A stretch of 64,000 nt of DNA from assembly GCF_000292525.1 (NCBI RefSeq), contig NZ_AEYF01000002.1, positions 1-64,000 of the forward strand, read 5' to 3'. Of the stretch, positions 15,471 to 23,514 are shown in pieces. Each line of letters opens with the position of its first letter. Position 1 is the first letter of the stretch. The DNA is from Rhizobium sp. CCGE 510 (lineage in GTDB: Bacteria > Pseudomonadota > Alphaproteobacteria > Rhizobiales > Rhizobiaceae). Position numbers and translations under genes: made by a program. Under the pieces are notes generated by a model that saw only the letters and a program-made list of their open reading frames with translations, did no database searches and was not told the origin of the DNA.

Positions 15471-16337
15471 ATGAAAGATGCAAGCTGGGACGACCTGCAG
15501 CTTTTCTTCCATGTCGCAACCGGCGGCGGGCTCTCGGCCGCAGCTGCGCGCACCGGGCTCAGCGCGCCGACGATCGGTAGGCGGATGCTGGCACTTGAAC
15601 GGGTAACTGGCCGATCGCTGTTCAGCCGCGGCCCCACCGGTTATCTGCTCGCGAGGGATGGACAGGAATTGTTCGACCGCGTCCGGCTGATGCAGGATGC
15701 GGCGCGTGCGATCTCCGACTGGCGCGGCGAGGTGCTGACACTGCCGATCGTCTCGACAGCCGCCGACAGCTGGACGTCGCGCTTCATCGCCGATCATCTG
15801 GCCAGTGTCTGGACCCCCAAGGACAGTTTCCGCATGTGCTACAAGACCTGCGATACCAGCGTCGATTTCACCTACCGCGAGGCGCATATCGCCGTTGGCC
15901 ACAGCCGGCCGGACAGCGGTAACGTCGCGATCCGCCGCTCGGTCAAGGTGGCGCATGCGGTTTACCAGGCGGCAGACTATGACGAGGCCAACTGCAACTG
16001 GATCTCGCTCGGCACCGATGCCGCCTTCACGCCGGCGGACAAATGGACGTTCGAACAGCCGGATTACTGGATCACCAGTTGGACCAACACGCCGCATATG
16101 CTGTTTTACCTAATCCGGGGGGGCGCCGGCCGTGGCGTGCTCCCCTGTTTCATCGGCGATCGGGAACGCAACCTTGTTCGCGCCGGGCCTCTCATCGACG
16201 ACCTGACCTATGAAATGTGGATCATTGCGCATGACGACGAGCGGCAACGGCCGGAGGTCAGGATTGTCATCGACCGCCTGGGGGCGCTCTTTGCCGATCA
16301 TGAAAACCTGTTTGCCGGGCAGAGGCCGGCGATATGA
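15471..16337 (+). CDS. LysR-family transcriptional regulator
   Basis: 288 residues. The N-terminal winged helix-turn-helix is DDLQLFFHVATGGGLSAAAA followed by RTGLSAPTIGRRMLALER and GRSLFSRGPTGYLLARDGQE, the classical LysR pattern. The C-terminal effector domain is less typical (FRMCYKTCDTSVDFTYREAH), with several cysteines. ATG at 15471. The target is unknown; neither neighbour is an obvious regulated enzyme. Confidence 0.85.
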   Translation: MKDASWDDLQLFFHVATGGGLSAAAARTGLSAPTIGRRMLALERVTGRSLFSRGPTGYLLARDGQELFDRVRLMQDAARAISDWRGEVLTLPIVSTAADSWTSRFIADHLASVWTPKDSFRMCYKTCDTSVDFTYREAHIAVGHSRPDSGNVAIRRSVKVAHAVYQAADYDEANCNWISLGTDAAFTPADKWTFEQPDYWITSWTNTPHMLFYLIRGGAGRGVLPCFIGDRERNLVRAGPLIDDLTYEMWIIAHDDERQRPEVRIVIDRLGALFADHENLFAGQRPAI

Positions 16338-16343
16338 CACGAA

Positions 16344-16365
16344 GACGCGGGCCTCGACCCGCGTC
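16344..16365. terminator. Hairpin between convergent LysR and host-attachment genes
   Basis: GACGCGGG, loop CCTCGA, CCCGCGTC: a perfect 8-bp stem directly after the LysR stop. No U run. Confidence 0.5.
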
Positions 16366-16444
16366 CTCCAAGCGTCATTCAAAATGTTGCAGCGTCCTTT
16401 GCCCGCCGGAAGACGCGCGGCGCTGTCGATAGGCTGCTGTCGGC

Positions 16445-16891
16445 TCAGGCGGCGAGATGCCGCTCGATCTCGCCGACCGGCATATTTGTATAGTCCTTCG
16501 CTACTTCAGCGGTGATCACCGCCTGCGTATCGGCACGGAGCGCCGGCCGCAATGTGCCGAGCGCCTTTGGCGGTGCAACGAGGACGATGCGGCGGGCATT
16601 CTTTTCCTGCACCAGCGCGTCAAGCTTTTCCGCCACCTGTTTCAGAAATTCGGCTTCTGCCTGATCCTGCCAGCTGGTCTCCTCGACGGCGCTGCCGCTG
16701 AAGCCGTCTGCGGCATGGGTCCGGCCAGGCTTATCCGCGCCAATCTCGCGATCCGGTGCGCTCGGCTGCGTCAGGGTTTCCAGCACCTTCAGGTTCATCA
16801 GTTGGGCATCGCCAGCATTCTGCATGATCAGAGCCTTGGCTCCATCACAGACCACAACCCATGATTCCCAAGGGATTTTGACGTTGGTCAT
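16445..16891 (-). CDS. Host-attachment family protein
   Basis: 148 residues, beginning MTNVKIPWESWVVVCDGAKA, with ARRIVLVAPPKALGTLRPAL in the C-terminal half. This matches the 'host attachment' family (PF10116-like, related to archaeal release-factor-like baeRF domains) described from rhizobia. GAGGAG before ATG at 16891 supports the start. The family name comes from an old plant-attachment phenotype; the biochemical role is unclear. Stand-alone gene, convergent with LysR. Confidence 0.8.
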   Translation of the reverse strand: MTNVKIPWESWVVVCDGAKALIMQNAGDAQLMNLKVLETLTQPSAPDREIGADKPGRTHAADGFSGSAVEETSWQDQAEAEFLKQVAEKLDALVQEKNARRIVLVAPPKALGTLRPALRADTQAVITAEVAKDYTNMPVGEIERHLAA

Positions 16892-17051
16892 TTTCAACTC
16901 CTCGCTGTCGTCATTCGAAGCGCGCGGTGCTTCATCGATCAAGGCAGAACGTCCGGCGGTTGAAAGAGTTCGGGAAAATGCGCCGAAATCGAACGGGCGG
17001 CGATCCGATCGGCCTTTGCTGCGTAGAAAAGGCAGGTTCGGGAGATTAACG

Positions 17052-17453
17052 ATGAAGACATCACTGTTGGCCTATGCCGGCACCTTTCTCACCCTTCTCG
17101 TCTGCGACGGGATTTGGCTTGGCCTCATCGCCCGCAACTTTTATCGCGACCAGCTAGGGGCGCTGATGCTGCCTTCCCCCAATCTGGCGGTCGCCGCACT
17201 GTTCTACCTGTTCTTCGCCGCCGCGGTGGTCGTGCTTGCAGTGCTCCCGGCGCTGTCGGCAGACTCGATCGCCACAGCATTTCTTCACGGTGCCATTCTA
17301 GGATTGGCGGCCTATGGCACCTATGACGTCACCAATCTTGCCACACTCCGCAACTGGCCGCTCGCCATGAGCCTGGTCGACATGGCGTGGGGCACGTTGC
17401 TGACGGCGCTGACCGCCGCCGGCGGATATCTCGCCGTCAGAATTCTTGTCTGA
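17052..17453 (+). CDS. DUF2177 membrane protein
   Basis: 133 residues with four hydrophobic segments (LLAYAGTFLTLLVCDGIWLG, VAALFYLFFAAAVVVLAVLP, FLHGAILGLAAYGTYDVTNL, LVDMAWGTLLTALTAAGGYL). This is the layout of the DUF2177 family of inner-membrane proteins of unknown function. TDVTN-type motif YDVTNLATLRNWP is characteristic. GGGAG lies eight bases before ATG at 17052. Confidence 0.82.
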   Translation: MKTSLLAYAGTFLTLLVCDGIWLGLIARNFYRDQLGALMLPSPNLAVAALFYLFFAAAVVVLAVLPALSADSIATAFLHGAILGLAAYGTYDVTNLATLRNWPLAMSLVDMAWGTLLTALTAAGGYLAVRILV

Positions 17454-17555
17454 AACGATACCCAGGAGTGAAGCCCACGTCCCGATAATGGACATGACGG
17501 CGTCCCGCATAGGAACAAAGTTTGAACTCGTTAAAATTGTAATTTTATATTTGAC

Positions 17556-17630
17556 GAATGTGCAAAACATTCATGTGACCTTGGTTGGGAGCAAGAACCA
17601 GCTTGCTCGGAATGAAGACCAGCTTGCTCG
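17556..17630. promoter_or_regulatory. Inverted and direct repeats upstream of the PilZ gene
   Basis: An AT-rich stretch leads into GAATGT-GCAAA-ACATTC (17556-17572, perfect 6-bp arms). Two copies of ACCAGCTTGCTCG follow at 17597 and 17618, exactly 21 bases (two helical turns) apart; the first also forms GAGCAAG/CTTGCTC. They lie 63-137 bases before the PilZ start and look like regulator sites. The regulator is unknown. Confidence 0.4.
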
Positions 17631-17692
17631 ATCAAAACCCGCCCGATCGAGATTAAAGACCTCAAATGCGTCCTGACTGACGGAGAATGTGA

Positions 17693-18094
17693 ATGTCTAT
17701 GCTCCGCGCCACACACCTTGCCACGGTCAAGTCCGCTGTCTACGACCTGCGCTGGGAAGAATTCAGCGTCAAGCGGCCAGCCCGCATCGTCGCCGTCCGG
17801 CCGTGCCTCACAGGCGTCTCGATGCGAAGCGCCGAGATCATCGATATTTCCCAGGGTGGCGCCACCTTCGTCGTATCGACCACGGCAGGCCTGCCAAAAC
17901 ATTATTATCTCAACATTCTCGGCCTCGCCTATCGCATCGGATGCGCCGAGGTCTATCGTCACAAAGAACGCATCGGCGTGCGGTTCATCAACATCATGGA
18001 CCCTGAGGTTCTGCGCCGTGTCGTCCGCACCGATTTCCTCGTCGGCAATATGGAAGCGATCGCCGCCCGGCGCGCGCCAATCTTTCGCGCGTAA
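17693..18094 (+). CDS. PilZ domain protein
   Basis: 133 residues. Both PilZ signatures are visible: an arginine-rich start (KRPARIVAVR) and IIDISQGGATFVV, a D-x-S-x2-G match, so cyclic di-GMP binding is plausible. A C-terminal segment MDPEVLRRVVRTDFLVGNME follows. No other domain, so it would act by binding a partner, for example in motility or polysaccharide control. ATG at 17693; a second ATG at 17699 is equally possible. Paralogue of the degenerate PilZ at 14845. Confidence 0.8.
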   Translation: MSMLRATHLATVKSAVYDLRWEEFSVKRPARIVAVRPCLTGVSMRSAEIIDISQGGATFVVSTTAGLPKHYYLNILGLAYRIGCAEVYRHKERIGVRFINIMDPEVLRRVVRTDFLVGNMEAIAARRAPIFRA

Positions 18095-18280
18095 ACAGGC
18101 GGGCTTCCCGGCGTGAACCGGCCGGCAACAGGCTGCCGCGTAATTCCTTGAATCCGGATCGGCGTGTCGCGTCTGAAAAGACGCGCTGGGCTGTCCTTGT
18201 GGAAATAATCTTGCTTGCGTTGGCCGTGCCCGGGCCTATTGTTTCGCCAATTGTCACGCTATCCGGGAACCCGCCGTCGC

Positions 18281-19393
18281 ATGTCCGCCTTTTCGCGCTT
18301 CACGCCTCTTGCCAGCGCCCTGCCTTCCACAGTCCCCTTCGTTGGCCCCGAGGCGATCGAGCGCCAACGCGGACTTGCCGTTCTGGCGCGCATCGGCGCC
18401 AATGAGAACGGCTTTGGTCCAGCCCCCTCGGTGTTTGCGGCGATGCGCGAGGAAGCTGGCGATATCTGGAAATACAATGATCCGGAGAATTTCGCGCTGA
18501 GGCAAGCGCTTGCCGCTTATCTCGGCATCTCCACCGCCAATATTGCCATCGGCAGCGGCATCGACGAATTGCTCGGCCAGATCGTCCGGCTGGTGGTCGA
18601 GCCGGGTGCGCCTGTCGTCACCTCGCTCGGCGCCTACCCGACCTTCAACTTCCATGTCACCGGTTTCGGCGGCCGACTGGTGACCGTTCCCTACGCAAAC
18701 GACCGTGAGGATCTCGACGGGCTACTGGATGCTGTGAAGCGCGAGAACGCGCCGCTCGTCTATTTCGCCAATCCCGACAACCCGATGGGAAGCTGGTGGG
18801 ATGCCGACAGGATCGTCGCTTTCGCCCGGGCGCTGCCCGAGACGACGCTGATGGTGCTCGACGAGGCCTATAGCGAGACCGGGCCGACACGGTCGCTGCC
18901 GTCGATCTCCTCGCTCATCGATATGCCGAACGTCGTTCGCACCCGTACTTTCTCAAAGGCTTACGGGCTTGCCGGCTCGCGCACCGGCTACGTGATCTCG
19001 ACGGCCGGGACGGCTGAAGCTTTCGACAAGATTCGCAATCATTTCGGCATGAACCGGCTGGCGACATCAGCAGCGCTCGCCGCTCTCAGGGACCAGGCCT
19101 ATCTCGCCGAGGTGGTCGGGAAAATCCACGCAGCGCGGGAGAGGATCGCCGGTATCGCCCGGGCAAACGGCCTTGAGCCCCTGCCCTCGGCTACGAATTT
19201 CGTGGCGATCGACGCCGGCCGCGACGGCGCTTATGCCAGGGCGATCGTCGACGGTCTGATGGAACGCGGCGTCTTCATCCGCATGCCCGGCGTGGCGCCG
19301 CTCAATCGCTGCATTCGCGTCAGTGTCGGACCGGAGGCGGATATGGCGCTTCTCGAAGAAATGCTGCCGCAAGTGCTGAAAAAAGTCGGCTGA
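18281..19393 (+). CDS. Histidinol-phosphate-type PLP aminotransferase
   Basis: 370-residue fold-type I aminotransferase of the HisC/class I-II group. Seen: ANENGFGPAPSV near residue 40 (the substrate-contact segment of HisC-like enzymes), ANPDNPMGSWW, LDEAYSE with the PLP-contacting Asp and Tyr, and TFSKAYGLAGSRTGY containing the Schiff-base lysine. C-terminal RCIRVSVG holds the carboxylate-binding Arg. ATG at 18281. No other histidine gene is nearby, so it could use imidazole-acetol phosphate or another amino acid. I therefore give no symbol. Confidence 0.85.
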   Translation: MSAFSRFTPLASALPSTVPFVGPEAIERQRGLAVLARIGANENGFGPAPSVFAAMREEAGDIWKYNDPENFALRQALAAYLGISTANIAIGSGIDELLGQIVRLVVEPGAPVVTSLGAYPTFNFHVTGFGGRLVTVPYANDREDLDGLLDAVKRENAPLVYFANPDNPMGSWWDADRIVAFARALPETTLMVLDEAYSETGPTRSLPSISSLIDMPNVVRTRTFSKAYGLAGSRTGYVISTAGTAEAFDKIRNHFGMNRLATSAALAALRDQAYLAEVVGKIHAARERIAGIARANGLEPLPSATNFVAIDAGRDGAYARAIVDGLMERGVFIRMPGVAPLNRCIRVSVGPEADMALLEEMLPQVLKKVG

Positions 19394-19394
19394 T

Positions 19395-19444
19395 AGAGCA
19401 TGATGCCGAAAAGTGTCAGAGGTTTTCTCATGACATCATGCTCT
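19395..19444. repeat. REP-like palindrome
   Basis: Perfect 11-bp ends AGAGCATGATG and CATCATGCTCT with inner CCGAAAAGTGT / AGAGGTTTTCTCATGA. This is the common rhizobial 'gagcatgatgccgaaaagtgt' element. It begins two bases after the aminotransferase stop and may act as its terminator. Confidence 0.8.
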
Positions 19445-19596
19445 CACTCGATGCTGCAAAACAGCAAGAACCGCGGCCGGTGGAGGATCCGGTCGCGGTT
19501 CCGTTCTCCCGGCGTCGGCCCCGTTCAAAGCGCCCCGCCAGCTCCCTCTTTCCGAGGTTGTTATATCGTTCCTGCCGATTTGCCGGCAGGATAATA

Positions 19597-19863
19597 TCAG
19601 TGAACCGTCATCCACTCGCGGGCGGCGCGCAGCGCTGCCACGAGCTGCATCTTGTCCATGGCGGCGGCCACGTCGGCACGAAGCTCGGCGGCGCGGTCGT
19701 TGCCCTTGATTGCGGCGATGTTCAGCCATTTGTGAGCTGCGACCAGATCGATTTCGCAGCCGCGGCCGGTCGCATACATCAGACCCATTTCGCAGAAGAC
19801 ATCGGCGCTGTTGTCGCCACCCATGGTGGCCGTTTCAGCATTATGCATTTCAAAGCGTGCCAT
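19597..19863 (-). CDS. SEL1-like repeat protein
   Basis: 88 residues with one clear SEL1/TPR-like unit: ADVFCEMGLMYATGRGCEID then LVAAHKWLNIAAIKGNDRAA. SEL1 repeats mediate protein contacts. No signal peptide. AGGGAT lies nine bases before ATG at 19863. A weak hairpin (CCTGCCG / CGGCAGG, about 19571-19590) follows the stop. Partner unknown. Confidence 0.8.
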   Translation of the reverse strand: MARFEMHNAETATMGGDNSADVFCEMGLMYATGRGCEIDLVAAHKWLNIAAIKGNDRAAELRADVAAAMDKMQLVAALRAAREWMTVH

Positions 19864-20308
19864 CGGTTTTATCCCTGTTAGCCTGTTTATGACTTACCCT
19901 GTTTTTACCTCTGGGCCTTGCCGTCTGTCGCGGCTTGCGGCCCTTACGGTCCGGCGGGTTTGCCCCGCTCGTTTGATGGGTTCACTATGCCAAACGGCCT
20001 TCAAAAAACGCCTAAAATGCATGATTAATTCTAGACAAACAAAGTGCAAATGCTTGGTAAATTTGGATTTTTGTTAAACATCAGATGCCTTGCGAATTAA
20101 GGACTTTCGCTCGACTTTTACGAAAGATTCAGATTTGAAAATAAAGGGATCGTTCATCATGAAATCAGCAAGCGATATCATCGCAAGCTCGCCGCACGGC
20201 TTTTTCTCGCATCTTTTGCCCCGTTTGCGCGATAACGACCATGCTTATTTATCTTTACGTTCGCGTCAGTTATTTTCGCGGCCGGTCAGAGACATCATGG
20301 AGGAAAAG
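19864..20308. other. Intergenic region, AT-richer than neighbours
   Basis: About 445 bases between the divergent SEL1 and DUF2147 genes. The right half (roughly 20010-20160) is notably AT-rich and probably carries promoters. An ATG at 20160 with AAAGGGA upstream is in frame with the DUF2147 gene but would place 50 residues before its signal peptide, so I do not use it. No RNA gene recognised. Confidence 0.5.
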
Positions 20309-20647
20309 ATGATCCGCAGCTTCGTTCTCGCCGGCGCCATATCAATGATCGCGGGGATCGCGCATGCCGAGGAACCGATCGTCGGCAGTTGGAAGACGGC
20401 CGCCGGCGATACGGCGGTGATCGCTTCCTGCGGCGGCAGTTATTGCGTAACGCTGAAGACCGGCAAATATGCCGGCCGGAAGATCGGCACCCTTGCTGGA
20501 ACCGGCGGCAGCTATGCCGGCGAGATCACCGACCCGGCGGCCGACAAGACTTATAGCGGCTCGGGCAAGATCTCCGGCAATTCGTTGAGGATGCAAGGCT
20601 GTGTGATGAAGGTTCTCTGCAAGGCGCAAACATGGACACGGCTCTGA
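20309..20647 (+). CDS. DUF2147 secreted protein
   Basis: 112 residues. Signal peptide MIRSFVLAGAISMIAGIAHA, cut before EEPIVGSWKT. The mature part has the DUF2147 features: IVGSWKTAAGDTAVIASCGG near the start, G-K-I-[GS] turns and a C-terminal GCVMKVLCKAQTWTR. Probably periplasmic, a small beta protein of unknown function. GGAGGAAA directly before ATG at 20309 decides the start. Confidence 0.85.
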   Translation: MIRSFVLAGAISMIAGIAHAEEPIVGSWKTAAGDTAVIASCGGSYCVTLKTGKYAGRKIGTLAGTGGSYAGEITDPAADKTYSGSGKISGNSLRMQGCVMKVLCKAQTWTRL

Positions 20648-20680
20648 GAGAACGGGGGCGGATAGCCGCCAAGACCGACA

Positions 20681-20708
20681 TGTGTTAGACTGTACACAGT
20701 TAAACACA
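20681..20708. promoter_or_regulatory. Operator of the toxin-antitoxin operon
   Basis: A 28-bp palindrome of form TGTGTT-N2-ACTGT-N2-ACAGT-N2-AACACA, with perfect outer and inner arms, ending 11 bases before the antitoxin ATG. Ribbon-helix-helix antitoxins bind such nested symmetric sites to repress their own operon. Confidence 0.72.
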
Positions 20709-20719
20709 GGAGCTTTCAA

Positions 20720-20989
20720 ATGGCCGCCAGCACGACCATGACGATTCGGGTCCGCCCCGAGGTAAAAGAAAAGCTCGACCGAATTGCAGCCGACACGCAA
20801 CGGAGCAAGTCATTCCTCGCCGGCGAGGCCGTAGCGGCCTATGTGGACCGCGAGCTCGAAATCATCGAGGGCATCAAGCGGGGCGTGGCCGATGCGGAAG
20901 CCGGGCGCGTTCTACCACACGAAAAGGCCGTCGCTGAAATGCGTGAGGTTATCGAGGATGCCAAGCGCAGGAAGGCTGCGCGCGGATGA
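20720..20989 (+). CDS. CopG/ParD-like ribbon-helix-helix antitoxin
   Basis: 89 residues. The N-terminus TMTIRVRPEVKEKLDRIAAD then RSKSFLAGEAVAAYVDREL is a ribbon-helix-helix DNA-binding domain; the C-terminal acidic/basic helix (VADAEAGRVLPHEKAVAEMR) would wrap the toxin. CAGGAG lies nine bases before ATG at 20720. It overlaps the toxin gene by four bases (ATGA), giving coupled translation. It is expected to neutralise the toxin and autoregulate through 20681-20708. Confidence 0.9.
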   Translation: MAASTTMTIRVRPEVKEKLDRIAADTQRSKSFLAGEAVAAYVDRELEIIEGIKRGVADAEAGRVLPHEKAVAEMREVIEDAKRRKAARG

Positions 20990-21288
20990 GGCCAGTTTTC
21001 TGGTCTGAAGCAGCGCACCGAGATAACCTGGAAATTCTGCGTTACATCGCAGTGGACAACCCCGATGCAGCCGAAAGGGTTGTGAACGCCATCGAGGATG
21101 CCGGCAAGAAACTGGGCGAGTTTGCAACCGGCCGGTCAGGGCGAGTAACTGGCACTTATGAAAAGTCTCTCGCCCGCCTCCCTTACATAATTTCCTACGA
21201 ACTGCGATCGATCGCTGGACGTGAAAGCGTTGTCATCTTGCGTGTGATCCATACTGCGCGGGATTGGCCAACCTCGGAAACAACTTAG
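20986..21288 (+). CDS. RelE/ParE-family toxin
   Basis: 100 residues: PVFWSEAAHRDNLEILRYIA (N-terminal helices), a central loop, and the C-terminal strands RLPYIISYELR and SVVILRVIHTARDWP. This is the RelE/ParE fold; the ending VIHTARDWP is typical of the ParE-like branch, whose known members poison gyrase. Starts within the antitoxin stop. No sign of damage, so the module looks intact. Confidence 0.9.
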   Translation: MRPVFWSEAAHRDNLEILRYIAVDNPDAAERVVNAIEDAGKKLGEFATGRSGRVTGTYEKSLARLPYIISYELRSIAGRESVVILRVIHTARDWPTSETT

Positions 21289-21432
21289 AAGCGGCTCGTG
21301 AGGCGCCGGCACAGCGATTATCCGAATCTGCCCAGCAAGCTGAACGCTGGATGAACCGATGTCTCAGCACTCATTCAGCCGCCCCATGGCAAAACCCTTG
21401 TCACGATAGAGTTGCGTATCGGGGGCAAGGCA

Positions 21433-21612
21433 ATGGACATGTATATTCTGGCAAGGCGTTTCAGCATCATCACACTGTTTGCTGCGATCTTCGCCATCAC
21501 GTTGTCGGCGGTGGTGGTGCACAATGGCGGCGGTGGCGCACAGTCGCATTTCGGGGCGAGCTATACCTGCCTGGAGAGAAACGGCACCTTCTGCGCGCCA
21601 TCGGTGCAGTGA
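21433..21612 (+). CDS. Small single-pass membrane protein
   Basis: 59 residues. A hydrophobic stretch (RRFSIITLFAAIFAITLSAV, residues 8-27) is followed by a glycine-rich outer part and two cysteines (SYTCLERNGTFC) that could form a disulphide outside the membrane. ATG at 21433 follows GGGGGCAAGG. No family recognised. The stop is directly followed by a palindrome at 21615. Confidence 0.5.
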   Translation: MDMYILARRFSIITLFAAIFAITLSAVVVHNGGGGAQSHFGASYTCLERNGTFCAPSVQ

Positions 21613-21614
21613 CT

Positions 21615-21697
21615 AAAGCGCATCGTGCGATGCGCTTTAGGTCTTAGATTTATGCATGTCGTTGTCCCAAAACCGCTGCGCACTTTTGGGCGACAGG
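21615..21697. repeat. Palindrome plus RIME/REP-like element
   Basis: Two parts. First, a perfect 24-bp palindrome (AAAGCGCATCG / CGATGCGCTTT, 21615-21638). Second, at 21654-21697, GCATGTCGTTG followed by hairpin arms TCCCAAAA and TTTTGGG, the same element as at 1071-1113. It starts three bases after the small membrane-protein gene and may end its transcript. Confidence 0.72.
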
Positions 21698-21786
21698 CAT
21701 TCGCATCAGACAGGCAAAACGATAAATAATCCGAATCCGCCGGCGCGCGTCGTTTGCTTGTCAAAAACAACTCTCTATAATGCGTC

Positions 21787-23289
21787 ATGAACAAACGAAT
21801 CTCCCCTTTGTCACCGCTCGACATATCCTCACCACCCCCTTTCCAGCCGCAGAGCTTTGATGATCCCGCCAAGGCGGTGGAAGCGTTAACGGCGCTTTAC
21901 GAGCGCAATACGGCGTTCCTGATCAAGAGCTTCGCCGAGCTGGCGCAAGGCGCTCCGATCTCCTCGCGCTACCGTGCTTTCTATCCGCAGGTCAGCATCG
22001 AGACGACAAGCTTCGGCCATGTCGATTCGCGCCTCTCTTACGGCCATGTCACGGCACCGGGCATCTATACGACGACAGTCACCCGGCCGAAGCTCTTCAA
22101 GCATTACTTGAAGGAGCAGTTGGCGCTCCTGTTGAAGAGCCACAATGTTCCGATCATCGTCTCGGAATCGACGACGCCGATCCCCTTGCACTTCGCCTTC
22201 GGCGAGGGTGCGCATGTGGAAGCATCGACCAATGCCTTCATCGACATTCCGATGCGCGATATTTTCGACACGCCCGACCTCAACACCACAGACGACGAGA
22301 TCGCCAACGGCGAATATATTCCACCACCGGGCGAGCCCTCGCCGCTTGCGCCGTTCACGGCGCAACGCATCGACTACTCGCTCGCCCGTCTGTCGCATTA
22401 TACGGCAACGCATGCCGAGCATTTTCAGAATTTCGTGCTGTTTACGAACTATCAGTTCTATATCGACGAATTCTGCAGCTGGGCACGCAAGCTGATGGCG
22501 GAGGGCGGCGACGGCTATACGGCCTTCGTCGAGCCCGGCAACATCGTCACCCTGCCCGGCTCGAGCGCGCCGGAAACGGATGCCGCACTTACCCGCCTGC
22601 CGCAGATGCCGGCCTACCATCTGAAGAAGAAGGGCCATGCCGGGATCACCATGATCAATATCGGCGTCGGCCCCTCCAACGCCAAAACGATCACCGACCA
22701 TGTCGCCGTGCTGCGCCCGCATGCCTGGTTGATGCTCGGCCACTGCGCCGGTCTTCGCAACAGCCAGCGGCTCGGCGATTATGTGCTTGCCCATGCCTAT
22801 ATGCGCGAAGACCATGTTCTCGACGACGATCTGCCGGTCTGGGTGCCGATCCCGGCGCTGGCCGAAGTGCAGGTGGCGCTTGAGGCAGCCGTTGCCGAAA
22901 TCACCGGCTACGAGGGTTTCGAGCTGAAACGCATCATGCGCACCGGGACCGTCGGGACGATCGACAACCGCAACTGGGAACTGCGCGACCAGCGCGGGCC
23001 GGTGAAGCGGCTGTCCCAGGCGCGCGCAATCGCGCTCGACATGGAATCGGCGACGATCGCCGCCAACGGCTTCCGCTTCCGCGTGCCCTACGGCACGCTG
23101 CTTTGCGTTTCCGACAAGCCGCTGCACGGCGAATTGAAGCTGCCGGGCATGGCGACGGCCTTCTACCGCACGCAGGTCAACCAGCATCTGCAAATCGGCA
23201 TCCGCGCCGTGCAGAAGCTTGCCGCCATGCCGACGGAAGCCCTGCATTCGCGCAAGCTGCGCAGCTTCTTCGAAACGGCCTTCCAGTAG
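21787..23289 (+). CDS. amn: AMP nucleosidase
   Basis: 500 residues. Hydrolyses AMP to adenine and ribose-5-phosphate, adjusting the adenylate pool. N-terminal AMN_N regulatory domain (about 1-200; FPQV/YPQVSIETTSFGHVDSRL and RPKLFKHYLKEQL), then a nucleoside-phosphorylase-type catalytic domain with MINIGVGPSNAKTITDHVAV, GHCAGLRNSQRLGDYVLAHA and ALDMESATIAANGFRF (the Glu in DMES contacts the ribose). Length fits E. coli Amn (484). ATG at 21787 has no clear ribosome site, and TATAAT lies at 21776-21781, so the transcript may be nearly leaderless. Confidence 0.93.
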   Translation: MNKRISPLSPLDISSPPPFQPQSFDDPAKAVEALTALYERNTAFLIKSFAELAQGAPISSRYRAFYPQVSIETTSFGHVDSRLSYGHVTAPGIYTTTVTRPKLFKHYLKEQLALLLKSHNVPIIVSESTTPIPLHFAFGEGAHVEASTNAFIDIPMRDIFDTPDLNTTDDEIANGEYIPPPGEPSPLAPFTAQRIDYSLARLSHYTATHAEHFQNFVLFTNYQFYIDEFCSWARKLMAEGGDGYTAFVEPGNIVTLPGSSAPETDAALTRLPQMPAYHLKKKGHAGITMINIGVGPSNAKTITDHVAVLRPHAWLMLGHCAGLRNSQRLGDYVLAHAYMREDHVLDDDLPVWVPIPALAEVQVALEAAVAEITGYEGFELKRIMRTGTVGTIDNRNWELRDQRGPVKRLSQARAIALDMESATIAANGFRFRVPYGTLLCVSDKPLHGELKLPGMATAFYRTQVNQHLQIGIRAVQKLAAMPTEALHSRKLRSFFETAFQ

Positions 23290-23298
23290 GCCGTTTCC

Positions 23299-23514
23299 TC
23301 ACCGGTCCGCCATATGAGGCACCGACTGTTGCGCGAGCATCTGCGGCCTGCCGGCGGCAATATTCAGCCCTGCGATCAACAGGGTGAAGGCCAGGAAGGC
23401 GAAAGCGACGCGCAGGAGAATCTTCAGCCCATCGCTTTCGAGGAACTCCAGCTCACGCTTTTCGCGGCGGCGCGCCCAGATCTGGCTTGCCAGCGCAATT
23501 TCAAGAATACTCAT
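23299..23514 (-). CDS. Small membrane protein, unknown
   Basis: 71 residues. A basic, helical N-terminal half (IWARRREKRELEFLESDGLK) is followed by one membrane segment (LLRVAFAFLAFTLLIAGLNI, residues 33-52) and a short tail. GAGGAG seven bases before ATG at 23514 supports it. Convergent with amn, with a 9-bp gap between stops. No family recognised. Confidence 0.6.
   Translation of the reverse strand: MSILEIALASQIWARRREKRELEFLESDGLKILLRVAFAFLAFTLLIAGLNIAAGRPQMLAQQSVPHMADR

Noticed and set aside
18168..18185. Hairpin CGCGTC / GACGCG after the PilZ gene
   Set aside because: Only a 6-bp stem, 74 bases after the stop and without a U run; too weak to list as a terminator.
20160..20308. Upstream ATG in frame with the DUF2147 gene
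   Set aside because: It would bury the signal peptide 50 residues inside the protein; the ATG at 20309 has a textbook ribosome site.
20720..21288. Toxin-antitoxin pair as evidence of a mobile island
   Set aside because: No integrase, attachment repeat, transposase or clear compositional break is visible; the surrounding genes look like core genome.
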